A DNA stretch of 64,000 nt from an uncultured Dorea sp. (lineage in GTDB: Bacteria; Bacillota; Clostridia; Lachnospirales; Lachnospiraceae), in NCBI GenBank assembly GCA_910580235.1, contig CAJTVU010000001.1, positions 248,001 to 312,000 of the forward strand, written 5' to 3'. Below are positions 27,993 to 37,372 of this stretch, piece after piece. Below the pieces are notes generated by a model, which saw only the letters and a program-made list of their open reading frames with translations, did not search any database and was not told the origin of the DNA. Made by a program: the position numbers and the translations under genes. The first letter of the stretch is position 1; each line of letters begins with the position of its first letter.

Positions 27993-29915
27993 TTACACAT
28001 CTAGCTCTGCTTCTTTTGCATTCTCGTAGATAAACGTCCTTCTTGGGGGCACTTCCGTCCCCATAAGCATCTCAGTGACGCTGGACGCCATCCGCGCGTC
28101 CTCGATCTCCACCCGCTTTAAAAGCCTCCTCTTCGGGTCGAGGGTCGTCTCCCAGAGCTGATCCGCGTCCATCTCCCCCAGCCCTTTATATCTCTGGAGC
28201 GTAAAAGGCCCGTCGTGGGTCTTCCTGTATACGGCCAGCGCCTTGTCGTCATAAAGGTACTCTTCCTCCCCCTTTTTCGGCATGACTTTATAAAGCGGCG
28301 GCATGGCGATATACACATGCCCCTCGTCGATCAGATCCCGCATGAATCGGTAGAATAACGTCAGAAGCAGCGTCGAGATGTGGGCGCCGTCCACATCCGC
28401 ATCCGCCATAATGATGATCTTACCATACCGAAGCTTCGTAATATCAAAGTCATTCCCATATCCTTCCGAAAACCCGCAGCCAAACGCATTGATCATCGTC
28501 TTGATCTCCGCGTTGGCAAGCACTTTGTCGATACTGGCCTTCTCCACATTCAGTATCTTCCCCCGGATCGGCAGGATGGCCTGGTACATCCGATCCCGGG
28601 CCGTCTTCGCAGATCCTCCGGCAGAGTCGCCCTCCACAATGAATATCTCACATTTCTCTGCATCGCGGCTCTCGCAGTTAGCCAGCTTCCCGTTACTGTC
28701 AAAAGAATATTTCTGCTTTGTCAGAAGATTCGTCTTCGCCTTCTCCTCAGTCTTTCGTATCTTCGCCGCTTTCTCGGCACAGCCGATGACGCTCTTTAAG
28801 TTCTCCAGGTTCCGGTCAAAATACCGTACGATCTCATCGCTCGCCACTTTTCCGGCCGCCTTCGCCGCGTCCGGGTTGTCCAGCTTCGTCTTCGTCTGCC
28901 CCTCGAACCGCGGGTCGGGATGCTTGACCGAGACAATGGCCGTCATGCCGTTCCGCACGTCCGCCCCTGTAAAATTAGCGTCCTTCTCCTTTAAGATCCC
29001 CAGCTCCCTCGCATACTGGTTGATGATCGTTGTGAATGTAGTCTTAAAGCCGGTCAGATGAGTCCCGCCTTCGCTGTTATAAATATTGTTGCAGAACCCC
29101 AGCACATTTTCATGGAATTCATTCACATACTGGAACGCCGCCTCCACCTCGATGCCGCCTTCTTCTCCTTTGAAATAGACCGGCTCATGGACTGCCTCCT
29201 TATTAGCGTTCAGCTCTCTTATAAATCCCAGGATCCCGTCCGGCTCATGGTAGACGATTCTCTCCTTCTCATCTCCCCGTAGATCTTCGAATACGATCGT
29301 CAGCTTGGGGTTCAGGTATGTCGTCTCATGCATACGGCTCTTTACTTCCTCCGCACGGAACTTCGTCTTCTCAAATATCGTGTCGTCCGGCAGGAAATTT
29401 ATCTTCGTACCAGTCTTCCTCGTCTTCCCGATCTTCGGGAGAAGCCCGTCTTCGAGCTCCACCACCGGGACGCCCCGCTCATATCGGTCATGGTGGACGT
29501 AGCCGTCGCGGCTGACTTCCACATCCATGTAGACAGACAGCGCGTTCACGACCGAAGAGCCCACGCCGTGGAGCCCCCCGCTCGTCTTGTAGGCAGAGCC
29601 GTCAAATTTACCGCCTGCATGTAACGTCGTATAGACGATACGCTCCGCAGAGACCCCTTTTGCATGCATGTCCACCGGAACGCCGCGCCCATTGTCGGAT
29701 ATGGTGGCCGAGCCGTCCCTCTCCAGCGTCACGCGGATCTCACTGCAGAATCCTGCCAGATGCTCATCCACCGCATTGTCCACGATCTCAAATATCAGAT
29801 GGTTCAGCCCCTTCGTGGAGACGCTCCCGATATACATGCCCGGCCTTTTGCGTACCGCTTCCAGTCCTTCTAATATAGAAATGCTCTCCGCATCATATGT
29901 ATTCTTCTTTGCCAT
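27993..29915 (-). CDS. parE: Type II DNA topoisomerase subunit B (topoisomerase IV type)
   Basis: A 640-residue ATPase subunit. The GHKL ATPase domain has EIVDNAVDEHLAG, DNGRGVPVDMH and TSGGLHGVGSSVVNAL. The TOPRIM region has EGDSAGGSA and ADADVDGAH, and LQRYKGLGEMD lies near the end. The ATG at 29915 follows GGAAGGGAAG; an upstream extension has no site. It is the first gene of a parE-parC pair and has a promoter at 29982-30010. ParE and GyrB are hard to tell apart by eye, so the name depends on the partner. Confidence 0.87.
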   Translation of the reverse strand: MAKKNTYDAESISILEGLEAVRKRPGMYIGSVSTKGLNHLIFEIVDNAVDEHLAGFCSEIRVTLERDGSATISDNGRGVPVDMHAKGVSAERIVYTTLHAGGKFDGSAYKTSGGLHGVGSSVVNALSVYMDVEVSRDGYVHHDRYERGVPVVELEDGLLPKIGKTRKTGTKINFLPDDTIFEKTKFRAEEVKSRMHETTYLNPKLTIVFEDLRGDEKERIVYHEPDGILGFIRELNANKEAVHEPVYFKGEEGGIEVEAAFQYVNEFHENVLGFCNNIYNSEGGTHLTGFKTTFTTIINQYARELGILKEKDANFTGADVRNGMTAIVSVKHPDPRFEGQTKTKLDNPDAAKAAGKVASDEIVRYFDRNLENLKSVIGCAEKAAKIRKTEEKAKTNLLTKQKYSFDSNGKLANCESRDAEKCEIFIVEGDSAGGSAKTARDRMYQAILPIRGKILNVEKASIDKVLANAEIKTMINAFGCGFSEGYGNDFDITKLRYGKIIIMADADVDGAHISTLLLTLFYRFMRDLIDEGHVYIAMPPLYKVMPKKGEEEYLYDDKALAVYRKTHDGPFTLQRYKGLGEMDADQLWETTLDPKRRLLKRVEIEDARMASSVTEMLMGTEVPPRRTFIYENAKEAELDV

Positions 29916-29981
29916 GCTCTCTTCCCTTCCGCGTATGCCTGCACCTTCCGGCTCACAGGCACACTTCCCCATACTGCAACT

Positions 29982-30010
29982 ATATTAGCACAAAATATAG
30001 GGTAAATCAA
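29982..30010 (-). promoter_or_regulatory. SigA-type promoter of parE-parC
   Basis: On the minus strand TTGATT (30005-30010), a 17-bp spacer and TAATAT (29982-29987). It lies directly downstream of the spoIIP stop codon and about 60 nt upstream of the parE start. The operon may extend into gatCAB, since only 53 nt separate parC from gatC. Confidence 0.7.
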
Positions 30011-30017
30011 ATATCTT

Positions 30018-31205
30018 TTATGGAGTCAGTACATTATCTAGTGTCTCCGCCAGAAGCTCCATCGCATTCCTCATCTCTTCTACCGTGTTCGTCTGGGCTC
30101 CCGCTTCCACAAGAAGCGTCTTAGGCAGTATATTCATATTATAGCAATATCCCCTTAGATAAATATGTCTCGTAAAGCCAGGATGCAGCTCCATCGCCTT
30201 AAGCTGCATCTGCAGAGAGAATGCAAGATTATCCTGGATATATGGATTATAAAGGTACGCGATGTCTCCATTGGCCTTCGTACGGCTTAAGCCGTTAAAG
30301 AACATGATCTGCGCCGTCTGCTTTCCGTTCGCCTCTGTCACAAGATGCGTCCCTTCCGCCACACCGTCCCTGTGCAGATCGATCAGCACCTCGATGCTCG
30401 GATTGTCCTCCAGTATCTTCCGCACCTGGGGCTCCGCCAGATCGTAAGCCTTGCTCCTGTCCAGATTCCCGTCTATCAGGTCGTACACCCCCTCGTGATG
30501 GATGGTGGGGATCCCTCTTTCATTCAGAAGCTCCGTAAGGTACGTCCCCATCCCCATGATCGTAGTGCTGTCATCCCCTTCCACAGAATCTACGAACCCT
30601 TCCTGCGAGTGCGTGTGATAGATGAGCACTTTCGGCTCCTTCGTACTTGTATCGATCTTCATATCTTTTGCGAGGAGCGCTTCCGCATCCAGCTCTTCCG
30701 GGCTCGTCATAGTCGTGCTGTCCACTGTGTAGAAATTCCCCAGAAGATACTCATAATTCTTAAGCTTCTCCAGAGATGTGTCAATGCTGGCTCCCGAAGT
30801 CTCCACTGCCTCCTGTTCCTCCTCGCCGCCGATAAGGTTCCCGTTCTCATCCACCGCATTCTCATCTGCCGCCTGTTTTGCCAGTATCATCTCATACGTC
30901 TCTTTGTCCTCAATGTCTGTGCCTGTGTCCTCCTTTTCCGCCACATATGAGCCCAGAGGGATCATATGCATAGCCTGCTCCGCCACCCACTCTCCCGCTG
31001 AGAACCGCCTGTTCTTCGCCGCGTAGGAAAACCCTGGGAAATAAGCCTTTTCCACATGATCCAAAAGCATTTTATTGGGGCTCGACGTAAAACGCCTAAG
31101 CGCCTCACTGTCAGCCCCCTCTTTCCAGCTTACCAGTCCATATATGAGAAGCACGCCCATTGTAGCTAACATCAGTATCGTGCTGAGCCTCTTCCTCTTT
31201 TCCAA
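30018..31205 (-). CDS. spoIIP: Stage II sporulation protein P
   Basis: About 395 residues. An N-terminal membrane anchor (LSTILMLATMGVLLIYGLV) is followed by an extracytoplasmic linker and, from about residue 195, the SpoIIP amidase/endopeptidase domain with VLIYHTHSQEGFVDS, IEVLIDLHRDGV and TLLVEAGAQTNT. SpoIIP cuts septal peptidoglycan and drives engulfment with SpoIID and SpoIIM. I prefer the TTG at 31205, 8 nt after GGAG; a GTG three codons upstream (31214) overlaps that site. It lies 55 nt after gpr, the same order as in other spore formers. Confidence 0.93.
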   Translation of the reverse strand: MEKRKRLSTILMLATMGVLLIYGLVSWKEGADSEALRRFTSSPNKMLLDHVEKAYFPGFSYAAKNRRFSAGEWVAEQAMHMIPLGSYVAEKEDTGTDIEDKETYEMILAKQAADENAVDENGNLIGGEEEQEAVETSGASIDTSLEKLKNYEYLLGNFYTVDSTTMTSPEELDAEALLAKDMKIDTSTKEPKVLIYHTHSQEGFVDSVEGDDSTTIMGMGTYLTELLNERGIPTIHHEGVYDLIDGNLDRSKAYDLAEPQVRKILEDNPSIEVLIDLHRDGVAEGTHLVTEANGKQTAQIMFFNGLSRTKANGDIAYLYNPYIQDNLAFSLQMQLKAMELHPGFTRHIYLRGYCYNMNILPKTLLVEAGAQTNTVEEMRNAMELLAETLDNVLTP

Positions 31206-31260
31206 ACTATCCACTCCGTCATAGCTTTCGTCTTAACACTATATGACGGCAGCCTTTGCA

Positions 31261-32229
31261 TTATGTGCATGTCCTTTTCGAAAACAGAAGATTAAGCGCC
31301 TCTGATACAGTATAGCTGATGCGCTTCACCGTCTCGTCAATGTCTTTGGGCGTCACGAAAAGCCCGTTCAAATGAGGAGAGATCAATTCCTTCACCAGCT
31401 CGTACTTCTCCGTGGCGCTATAGCCCTGCAGCACGACCCCCACACCTTTCAGAGTCTCCGATTCTTCAAGAGCCGCAAGAAAATTCTCCATCGTGTCGTT
31501 TACGATCGTGGCCGCGTCGACGACGGTAGGGACTCCGATAGCCAATACCGGGACTCCTACCGTCTCCTCCGTGATCGCATTCCTGTGGTTCCCCACCCCG
31601 GATCCCGGATTGATGCCCGTGTCCGCGATCTGTATCGTCCGGTTCAGCCTCTTTGAGCTTCTGGCCGCCAGCGCGTCGATGGCAATGATGACGTCCGGCT
31701 TCGTCTCATTCACTACTCCCCGTATGATCTCCACTGTCTCCATGCCCGTCTGCCCCATGACCCCAGGGGCGATGGCGCTCACAAGATCCACTTCATCCTC
31801 TCCCATAGCATACTTTCCATATTCCCGCACGATATGCCTCGTGATATTCAGATTGTCCACTACATACGGCCCCAGCGCGTCCGGCGTGACTTTGCGGTTG
31901 CCAAGCCCCACCACCAGCACAGAACAGTCTTTCTTCTCCTCTTTCATAAGCCGGGAGAGGAATTTCATCAGCTCTACCGATACCTCCCTGTGGTACTCCT
32001 CGTCCGGCACTGCCATATTGGGCGCTTCCACCGTAATATACGTCCCTACCGGCTTGCCCATAGCTTTCGCGCCGTTCTCTGTCTCAATCTTTACCGTAGT
32101 GATCTTGATCTCCCTCTCCTCATCGACCTCTTCCTCCAGCACGACCCCCTGTACCTCTACCTGATCCGATTCAAAACGCTCCTTCTGCTCTAAGGCAAGG
32201 TCTGTCCTGATACTATACTTTTCAATCAT
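31261..32229 (-). CDS. gpr: Spore germination protease GPR
   Basis: A 322-residue aspartate-type endopeptidase that degrades small acid-soluble spore proteins during germination. It begins with a short propeptide ending at the typical SIRTDLALE processing site. Conserved segments are LVVGLGNRKVTPDALGPYV, DVIIAIDALAARS and NPGSGVGNHRNAI. GAGGGAGAG precedes the ATG. It is divergent from rpsT, and followed by spoIIP. Confidence 0.95.
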   Translation of the reverse strand: MIEKYSIRTDLALEQKERFESDQVEVQGVVLEEEVDEEREIKITTVKIETENGAKAMGKPVGTYITVEAPNMAVPDEEYHREVSVELMKFLSRLMKEEKKDCSVLVVGLGNRKVTPDALGPYVVDNLNITRHIVREYGKYAMGEDEVDLVSAIAPGVMGQTGMETVEIIRGVVNETKPDVIIAIDALAARSSKRLNRTIQIADTGINPGSGVGNHRNAITEETVGVPVLAIGVPTVVDAATIVNDTMENFLAALEESETLKGVGVVLQGYSATEKYELVKELISPHLNGLFVTPKDIDETVKRISYTVSEALNLLFSKRTCT

Positions 32230-32299
32230 TTTCTCTCTCCCTCACATGTAAATGATTCTAAACACCCAATAGTTTTTGCAATATTTCGGGAAATATGTA

Positions 32300-32328
32300 T
32301 TGACAGAACGAAGCGCTTGGAATAAAAT
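32300..32328 (+). promoter_or_regulatory. SigA-type promoter of rpsT
   Basis: TTGACA (32300-32305), a 17-bp spacer and TAAAAT (32323-32328). The leader to the rpsT start is about 90 nt and contains the hairpin at 32343-32371. Confidence 0.85.
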
Positions 32329-32342
32329 GAATTCGTATGTTT

Positions 32343-32371
32343 CGTTAGAACGTCCGTGTCCGGCTCTAACG
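32343..32371 (+). promoter_or_regulatory. Hairpin in the rpsT leader
   Basis: CGTTAGA and TCTAACG pair to form a 7-bp stem with a 15-nt loop close to the expected 5' end of the rpsT transcript. It could take part in ribosomal-protein feedback, but I recognise no known leader class. Confidence 0.35.
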
Positions 32372-32423
32372 ATGCAGGAATCGAGAAGAGAAGTCGAAAT
32401 ATGGAATATCGGAGGTGGACAAA

Positions 32424-32687
32424 TTGGCTAACATCAAATCTGCTAAAAAAAGGATTTTAGTAAACGAGACAAAAGCTGCCAGAAATAAGGCAATCAAATC
32501 CAAAGTGAAGACTTGCGTGAAGAAAGTCGAGACAGCCGTCGCCAACAAAGATGCCGCTGCCGCTGCAGACGCATTGAAAGTTGCGATCGTCGAGATCAAT
32601 AAGGCAGGGAGCAAAGGCGTATATCACAAGAACACATGCTCAAGAAAGATCTCCCGCCTGGCAAAAGCTGTCAACGCAATTGCTTAA
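32424..32687 (+). CDS. rpsT: 30S ribosomal protein S20
   Basis: An 87-residue protein starting (M)ANIKSAKKRILVNETKAARN, a typical S20 N-terminus, and rich in Lys and Ala. S20 binds 16S rRNA at the body of the 30S subunit. The TTG at 32424 is the start: it gives the family N-terminus and lies 8 nt after GGAGG. A GTG at 32415 overlaps that site. It is the only ribosomal gene read rightward here. Confidence 0.95.
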   Translation: MANIKSAKKRILVNETKAARNKAIKSKVKTCVKKVETAVANKDAAAAADALKVAIVEINKAGSKGVYHKNTCSRKISRLAKAVNAIA

Positions 32688-32701
32688 TAGAAGAATCAGG
32701 A

Positions 32702-32745
32702 ACATAAAAAAACAACCATACCGTCATGTGGTTGTTTTTTTATGT
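32702..32745. terminator. Bidirectional terminator between rpsT and ilvC
   Basis: A perfect 17-bp stem (32702-32718 with 32729-32745) around a 10-nt loop. It has seven A residues on the left arm and seven T residues on the right, so it can terminate rpsT rightward and ilvC leftward. Confidence 0.9.
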
Positions 32746-32778
32746 CCATACCCTCCGTTTACAAGGGCAGCCGTCCTC

Positions 32779-33804
<1,026 letters not shown>

Positions 33805-33837
33805 TTATATGTAAATTAAATCTTTACCATATTTTTC

Positions 33838-34335
33838 CTAATCAATGTAAGTGACGTCCTTGATCCCTCTGGAAAGCCCTGTGATCCCCGTCCTCGCAAG
33901 CTCCAGTATCTCGTAGCCTTCAAGAAGGTTGATGAACGCTTCCAGCTTAGACTGCGTTCCCGTAAGCTCCACCATCAGAGACTCCTTCTCCACATCTACG
34001 ATCTTCGCACGGAAAATATCTGCCACAGATATGATCTCGGCCCGCTCCGACGCATTTGCGCGGATCTTCACCATAATAAGCTCACGGTAGACAGACTCCG
34101 CCGGATCTAATACCTTGATCTCGATCACGTTCTCCAGCTTCCTCACCTGCTTCTCAATCTGCTCCAGGATCAGGTCGTCCCCGCTGGCCACGATGATGAT
34201 CCGCGTAAATCTCGGATCTGCCGTCACCCCCGCGGTAATGCTGTCGATACTGTAGCCCCTCCTGCTGAACAGGCCGGATATACGGCTTAAGACACCAGGA
34301 TCATTATTAACGATCAATGAATAAACTCTCTGCAT
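33838..34335 (-). CDS. ilvN: Acetolactate synthase small (regulatory) subunit
   Basis: A 165-residue protein with an N-terminal ACT domain (YSLIVNNDPGVLSRISGLF, RGYSIDSITAG) and a C-terminal ALS_ss domain ending LARTGITGLSRG. It binds valine and adjusts the activity of the catalytic subunit IlvB. The catalytic gene, usually directly upstream, is not in this window: the upstream neighbour is a radical SAM gene with its own terminator. GAGAGGTGC precedes the ATG. Confidence 0.94.
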   Translation of the reverse strand: MQRVYSLIVNNDPGVLSRISGLFSRRGYSIDSITAGVTADPRFTRIIIVASGDDLILEQIEKQVRKLENVIEIKVLDPAESVYRELIMVKIRANASERAEIISVADIFRAKIVDVEKESLMVELTGTQSKLEAFINLLEGYEILELARTGITGLSRGIKDVTYID

Positions 34336-34363
34336 ATTGCACCTCTCTTCTGCGTTATTTTCA

Positions 34364-34387
34364 AAAAACAGAGTGCGTTCTGTTTTT
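34364..34387 (-). terminator. Terminator after the radical SAM gene
   Basis: AAAAACAG and CTGTTTTT form an 8-bp stem with an 8-nt loop, and a T-run follows on the minus strand. It overlaps the stop codon of the radical SAM gene and lies about 30 nt before the ilvN start. Confidence 0.7.
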
Positions 34388-35342
34388 AATCATACCAATA
34401 TCTTCTTCTCTTGTCAAGCACTTCTCCCACAATTTCCCCTATCGGGGGGATCCATGCAGGGCTGCCCTTAATATCCTGCACATAGGCGACGATCTCTTCC
34501 TGACGTCCATATTCCCTGATACAGCCGTCAAGGGACGCCAGCATCTTCTGCCTGTCTTTCGGGAGCTTCCCTCTGACTCTGTACGCGATGAAGTCATGAA
34601 AGCCGTCGTATTCCAGATCCCATCCTTTAAGGATAGAGAGAAGCCGCCTCTCCTCTTCCAGATTCTCCAGCTCATTGGCAGGGACGAACTTCCCGGCCGC
34701 TATATCTTCATAGAGCGGCGACTCCCTGTGGATGAACAGCGAGAAATTAATGATCCGCCCCGGCCTCGTCCGATTATAGAACTCTGCCATGCGCTCCGCA
34801 TTCTCCATCCCTCTGCCCTTTCCTGCGATGCCCGTCATCATATGCGCGTCATAGATCATGCCGGCCGCCTGGATCCTTTCGATAGCCTCGTACACTTCCT
34901 GAAGGCTGTGATCTTTGTCCATGGCCAAGAGCACATCGTCAAGCCCGCACTCGATCCCTAAGTACAGATGCCGCACTCCCGCCTCCGAGAGCCGCAGCAG
35001 CTCCTCGTCGCTCTTCATTCGGATATTCGTGACAGTGGCGTCCATATTCGCCTCCTGGAAATCAGGAAAATATCTCCGAACCAGCCCCAGTATCTCAAGG
35101 AGCCTCTCTGTCTTAAGCCCGAACGCATTCCCGTCCCCGAGGAAGATCTTCTTCGGGCTCCCTCCGACGCCTTTCACGCGCTTTAGCTCCTCCTCCACCT
35201 GCTCTACAGGCAGCTCCCTGTATTTGAGATGTTTGAACAACATGCAGAAACGGCATCGGTTGTAAGAGCACCCCACCGCCACCGGAAGCATGAAAGACGC
35301 GCGCTCCATCGGCGCGCGGCATATCTGCCCTTCATAGTCCAT
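34386..35342 (-). CDS. Radical SAM protein of unknown substrate
   Basis: A 318-residue radical S-adenosylmethionine protein. The iron-sulfur cysteines are in VGCSYNRCRFCMLFK (C-x4-C-x2-C), a variant spacing seen in a family of B12-independent, Elp3/HemN-like radical SAM proteins. A TIM-barrel-like core follows, with FLGDGNAFGL, YLGIECGLDD and AHMMTGIAGKGRG. There are no extra cysteine clusters, so an auxiliary iron-sulfur cluster is unlikely. GGAGGG precedes the ATG. No neighbour suggests its substrate. Confidence 0.85.
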   Translation of the reverse strand: MDYEGQICRAPMERASFMLPVAVGCSYNRCRFCMLFKHLKYRELPVEQVEEELKRVKGVGGSPKKIFLGDGNAFGLKTERLLEILGLVRRYFPDFQEANMDATVTNIRMKSDEELLRLSEAGVRHLYLGIECGLDDVLLAMDKDHSLQEVYEAIERIQAAGMIYDAHMMTGIAGKGRGMENAERMAEFYNRTRPGRIINFSLFIHRESPLYEDIAAGKFVPANELENLEEERRLLSILKGWDLEYDGFHDFIAYRVRGKLPKDRQKMLASLDGCIREYGRQEEIVAYVQDIKGSPAWIPPIGEIVGEVLDKRRRYWYD

Positions 35343-35365
35343 AGAGATCCCTCCTCGATCATACC

Positions 35366-35381
35366 CTTGTACACTGAGGGT
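35366..35381. repeat. CCCTCAGTGTACAAG repeat, half copy 1
   Basis: The minus strand reads ACCCTCAGTGTACAAG, the same 16-mer found at 48919-48950 (as a full palindrome), at 51865-51880 (half copy) and, with one change, at 40395-40426 (palindrome). Here it lies about 25 nt upstream of the radical SAM start, and downstream of the EFR1 gene. Confidence 0.7.
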
Positions 35382-35393
35382 GTTTTTACAATA

Positions 35394-36224
35394 TTAAAAA
35401 CCGCTATAGAAAAAGCAGTTCTCTGCCCGGCGGCTATAATTTTCTTCCAGCATTTTTACATGGGATAAAAACTGCTCATCTGTAAAAGTTTTCGCATCTG
35501 TCGGGCAATTTTTAATGCACGCCTGGCATTTGATGCAGATGCCGGGCACAAGGGAAAAATCCGTCGCGTCAATGCTGCCCATCGGGCATACGCGCGCACA
35601 GATTCCGCAATCGTTACATTTGCTTCTGTCCGTGACAGGCTTCGCTTTCAAAAATCTCGCCGGCGTCCCATCCTCCTTAAGCGGGACGTAGTAGCTTCCC
35701 ACCGGGTCATTCCCCGCCACGTCGAAAGGACGGGGCGAGACATCCTCCTTCAGCCTCTGAGCCGCGCTCTTCGCAAACGCAAGAATCTCTTTTCTGTCAT
35801 CCTCATCTGGCCTGCCTGCGGCGAGAGAGGCAGAAAACGCGTGCCTGCACGCCACCGCCGCCGCTGCCAGCGAACGGAACCCCTGTTTTTCCAATACAAG
35901 CTTCAGCTCCATCAGAGCGTCGTCGAAGCTGCGGTTCCCGTAAGCTGTAACTGGAATGCATACAGTACGGTCCCCACGGACTCCTTTTTCAATATCCGGC
36001 AAGATCTTATTGGGGACTCTGCCTGCATATACGGGAACGCCGAAGATGGCCAGGTCATTCTGTCCAAAGCAACAGCCCTTTTCTCGCTGCTCCCGTCTCG
36101 TATAGTCTACCTCATATATCTCTTTCTGGAGGCTCTCTCCAATCTGCTCCGCTATCATGCGGACGATTTTTTTCGTGCCGCCGGTAGGGCTGAAGTAAAC
36201 AGCCCATATTTTATCAATCTCCAT
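35394..36224 (-). CDS. EFR1-family flavodoxin-ferredoxin protein
   Basis: A 276-residue two-domain electron-transfer protein. The flavodoxin-like N-terminus (about 1-165) has the FMN phosphate-loop motif YFSPTGGTKKIV. The C-terminal part (about 205-245) carries two 4Fe-4S sites: CNDCGICARVCPMG and CIKCQACIKNCP. Such proteins are common in gut Clostridia and probably pass electrons between flavin and iron-sulfur carriers in the cytoplasm; the partner is unknown. It is the single gene of its transcript by position. Confidence 0.9.
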   Translation of the reverse strand: MEIDKIWAVYFSPTGGTKKIVRMIAEQIGESLQKEIYEVDYTRREQREKGCCFGQNDLAIFGVPVYAGRVPNKILPDIEKGVRGDRTVCIPVTAYGNRSFDDALMELKLVLEKQGFRSLAAAAVACRHAFSASLAAGRPDEDDRKEILAFAKSAAQRLKEDVSPRPFDVAGNDPVGSYYVPLKEDGTPARFLKAKPVTDRSKCNDCGICARVCPMGSIDATDFSLVPGICIKCQACIKNCPTDAKTFTDEQFLSHVKMLEENYSRRAENCFFYSGF

Positions 36225-36307
36225 AATCCCTCTCGCTCCCTTCTCTGACGTATATGCCTATTGTAGCATGTGGGCCTTTCAAGGTCAACGAAGCAAGCTT
36301 TCGGGGA

Positions 36308-37129
36308 TCAGATCATTAAAAATCTGTCAATCCCATTTGCAATGCCAGTTATTATCTTATACTGATACTCCTCTGTAGCAAGCCTGGCGTCCTCCTCCGG
36401 ATTAGACATATACCCGGCTTCAACAATCGTCACAGGGACCTGGCACCAATTTATCCCGCTCATGGTGTCCGTTTCCCAGACATACTCTTTCCTGCATCCA
36501 GCTGATGACACAAGCTCATCAAGAACCAATGATGAAAGGCTTTGGCTCCTGGAGTACAATTCCCCATTATATGGATTTGAAGGTGTCTGACATATCGTCA
36601 TCGCGCCATTCACTGATGGATCTTCTGACCCGTTCGCATGGATCCGGATAAATGCATCGGCATTTGCTTCATTCGCAATAGCAGCGCGTTCTGCATTGCT
36701 AATATCCACATCATTATCTGTCCTTGTCATTATCACTTCGTAGCCCCTGCTTTCCAGCTCCGCCTGAAGCTTGAGCGCCAGCTGTAGATTGAGCTCATAC
36801 TCTGCCAGTCCGCTTGTCCCGCCATTTGTCCCCGAGCTCACTTTCGCCTTCATCTCATCTGCCCCCGGCCCTATCGGCTCTTTCTCAGCGCTGCCCTTCG
36901 CCTGATGCCCGGCATCTATTGCGACCAGATATCCATTGCTTACTTGGACATCATCCAATTGCTCCGATTCTTCTATAGGATTGTTGCTCTCTTCAAAAGT
37001 ACTATTTATAATACTTTCTATGCCATTTTTGTCTTCCGATCGCAGCGCCATATCCGTCTTTTTTTCATGGCAGCCGGATAAACATAAGCACAATAGCAAC
37101 ATAAATATTATCCGAATCATATTAGACAT
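36308..37129 (-). CDS. N-acetylmuramoyl-L-alanine amidase, lipoprotein
   Basis: A 273-residue cell-wall hydrolase. The N-terminus is a lipoprotein signal ([15 protein letters not shown], lipobox LSGC, Cys20). The Amidase_3 domain (about 70-270) has the expected zinc and catalytic residues in [35 protein letters not shown] and [14 protein letters not shown]. It would cleave the bond between muramic acid and the stem peptide while tethered outside the membrane. There is no cell-wall-binding repeat. Confidence 0.92.
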   Translation of the reverse strand: MSNMIRIIFMLLLCLCLSGCHEKKTDMALRSEDKNGIESIINSTFEESNNPIEESEQLDDVQVSNGYLVAIDAGHQAKGSAEKEPIGPGADEMKAKVSSGTNGGTSGLAEYELNLQLALKLQAELESRGYEVIMTRTDNDVDISNAERAAIANEANADAFIRIHANGSEDPSVNGAMTICQTPSNPYNGELYSRSQSLSSLVLDELVSSAGCRKEYVWETDTMSGINWCQVPVTIVEAGYMSNPEEDARLATEEYQYKIITGIANGIDRFLMI

Positions 37130-37270
37130 TTTTTCTTTACCTATGGCTCCTTGCTCCTTCCTTCTGTGTATTCAGAAATCGCTCTGCGGTCTTCAGCGCG
37201 ATCCCCGCCCACACTTATATACTAACACTATCTGTCATATGTGCCTACCTCTATTTTTATAAAAGCAATC

Positions 37271-37299
37271 TTGTAACTAAAAGCAAATAGCCTTATAAT
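37271..37299 (+). promoter_or_regulatory. Duplicated merR promoter, now upstream of the serine hydrolase
   Basis: TTGTAA (37271-37276), a 17-bp spacer and TATAAT (37294-37299). The 29 bases match the merR promoter at 39861-39889 at 28 positions. In the intact copy an operator follows directly; here it is deleted. This probably drives the serine hydrolase at 37373. Confidence 0.7.
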
Positions 37300-37303
37300 G
37301 ACT

Positions 37304-37366
37304 ATGATGATGCCCGACAAGCTTCCTGCTGGAATCCAAAAATTATATGATAAAGCACATGTCTAA
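37304..37366 (+). pseudogene. Remnant of a duplicated merR gene (C-terminal tail only)
   Basis: The segment 37306-37361 matches the 3' end of the intact merR gene (40337-40392) at 53 of 56 positions. It encodes a 20-residue tail (MPDKLPAGIQKLYDKAH then V-stop) equivalent to MPDKLPAEIQQLYDKAH of the intact protein. Together with the promoter copy at 37271-37299 it is an internally deleted version of the merR locus: 447 bp present in the intact copy (39890-40336) are missing. It lies 6 nt before the serine hydrolase start. Confidence 0.85.
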
Positions 37367-37372
37367 AAAATT

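Noticed and set aside
25734..29915. Calling the pair gyrA-gyrB
   Set aside because: No canonical GyrA box and no dnaA-recF context are visible. The call stays provisional because the rest of the genome is not shown.
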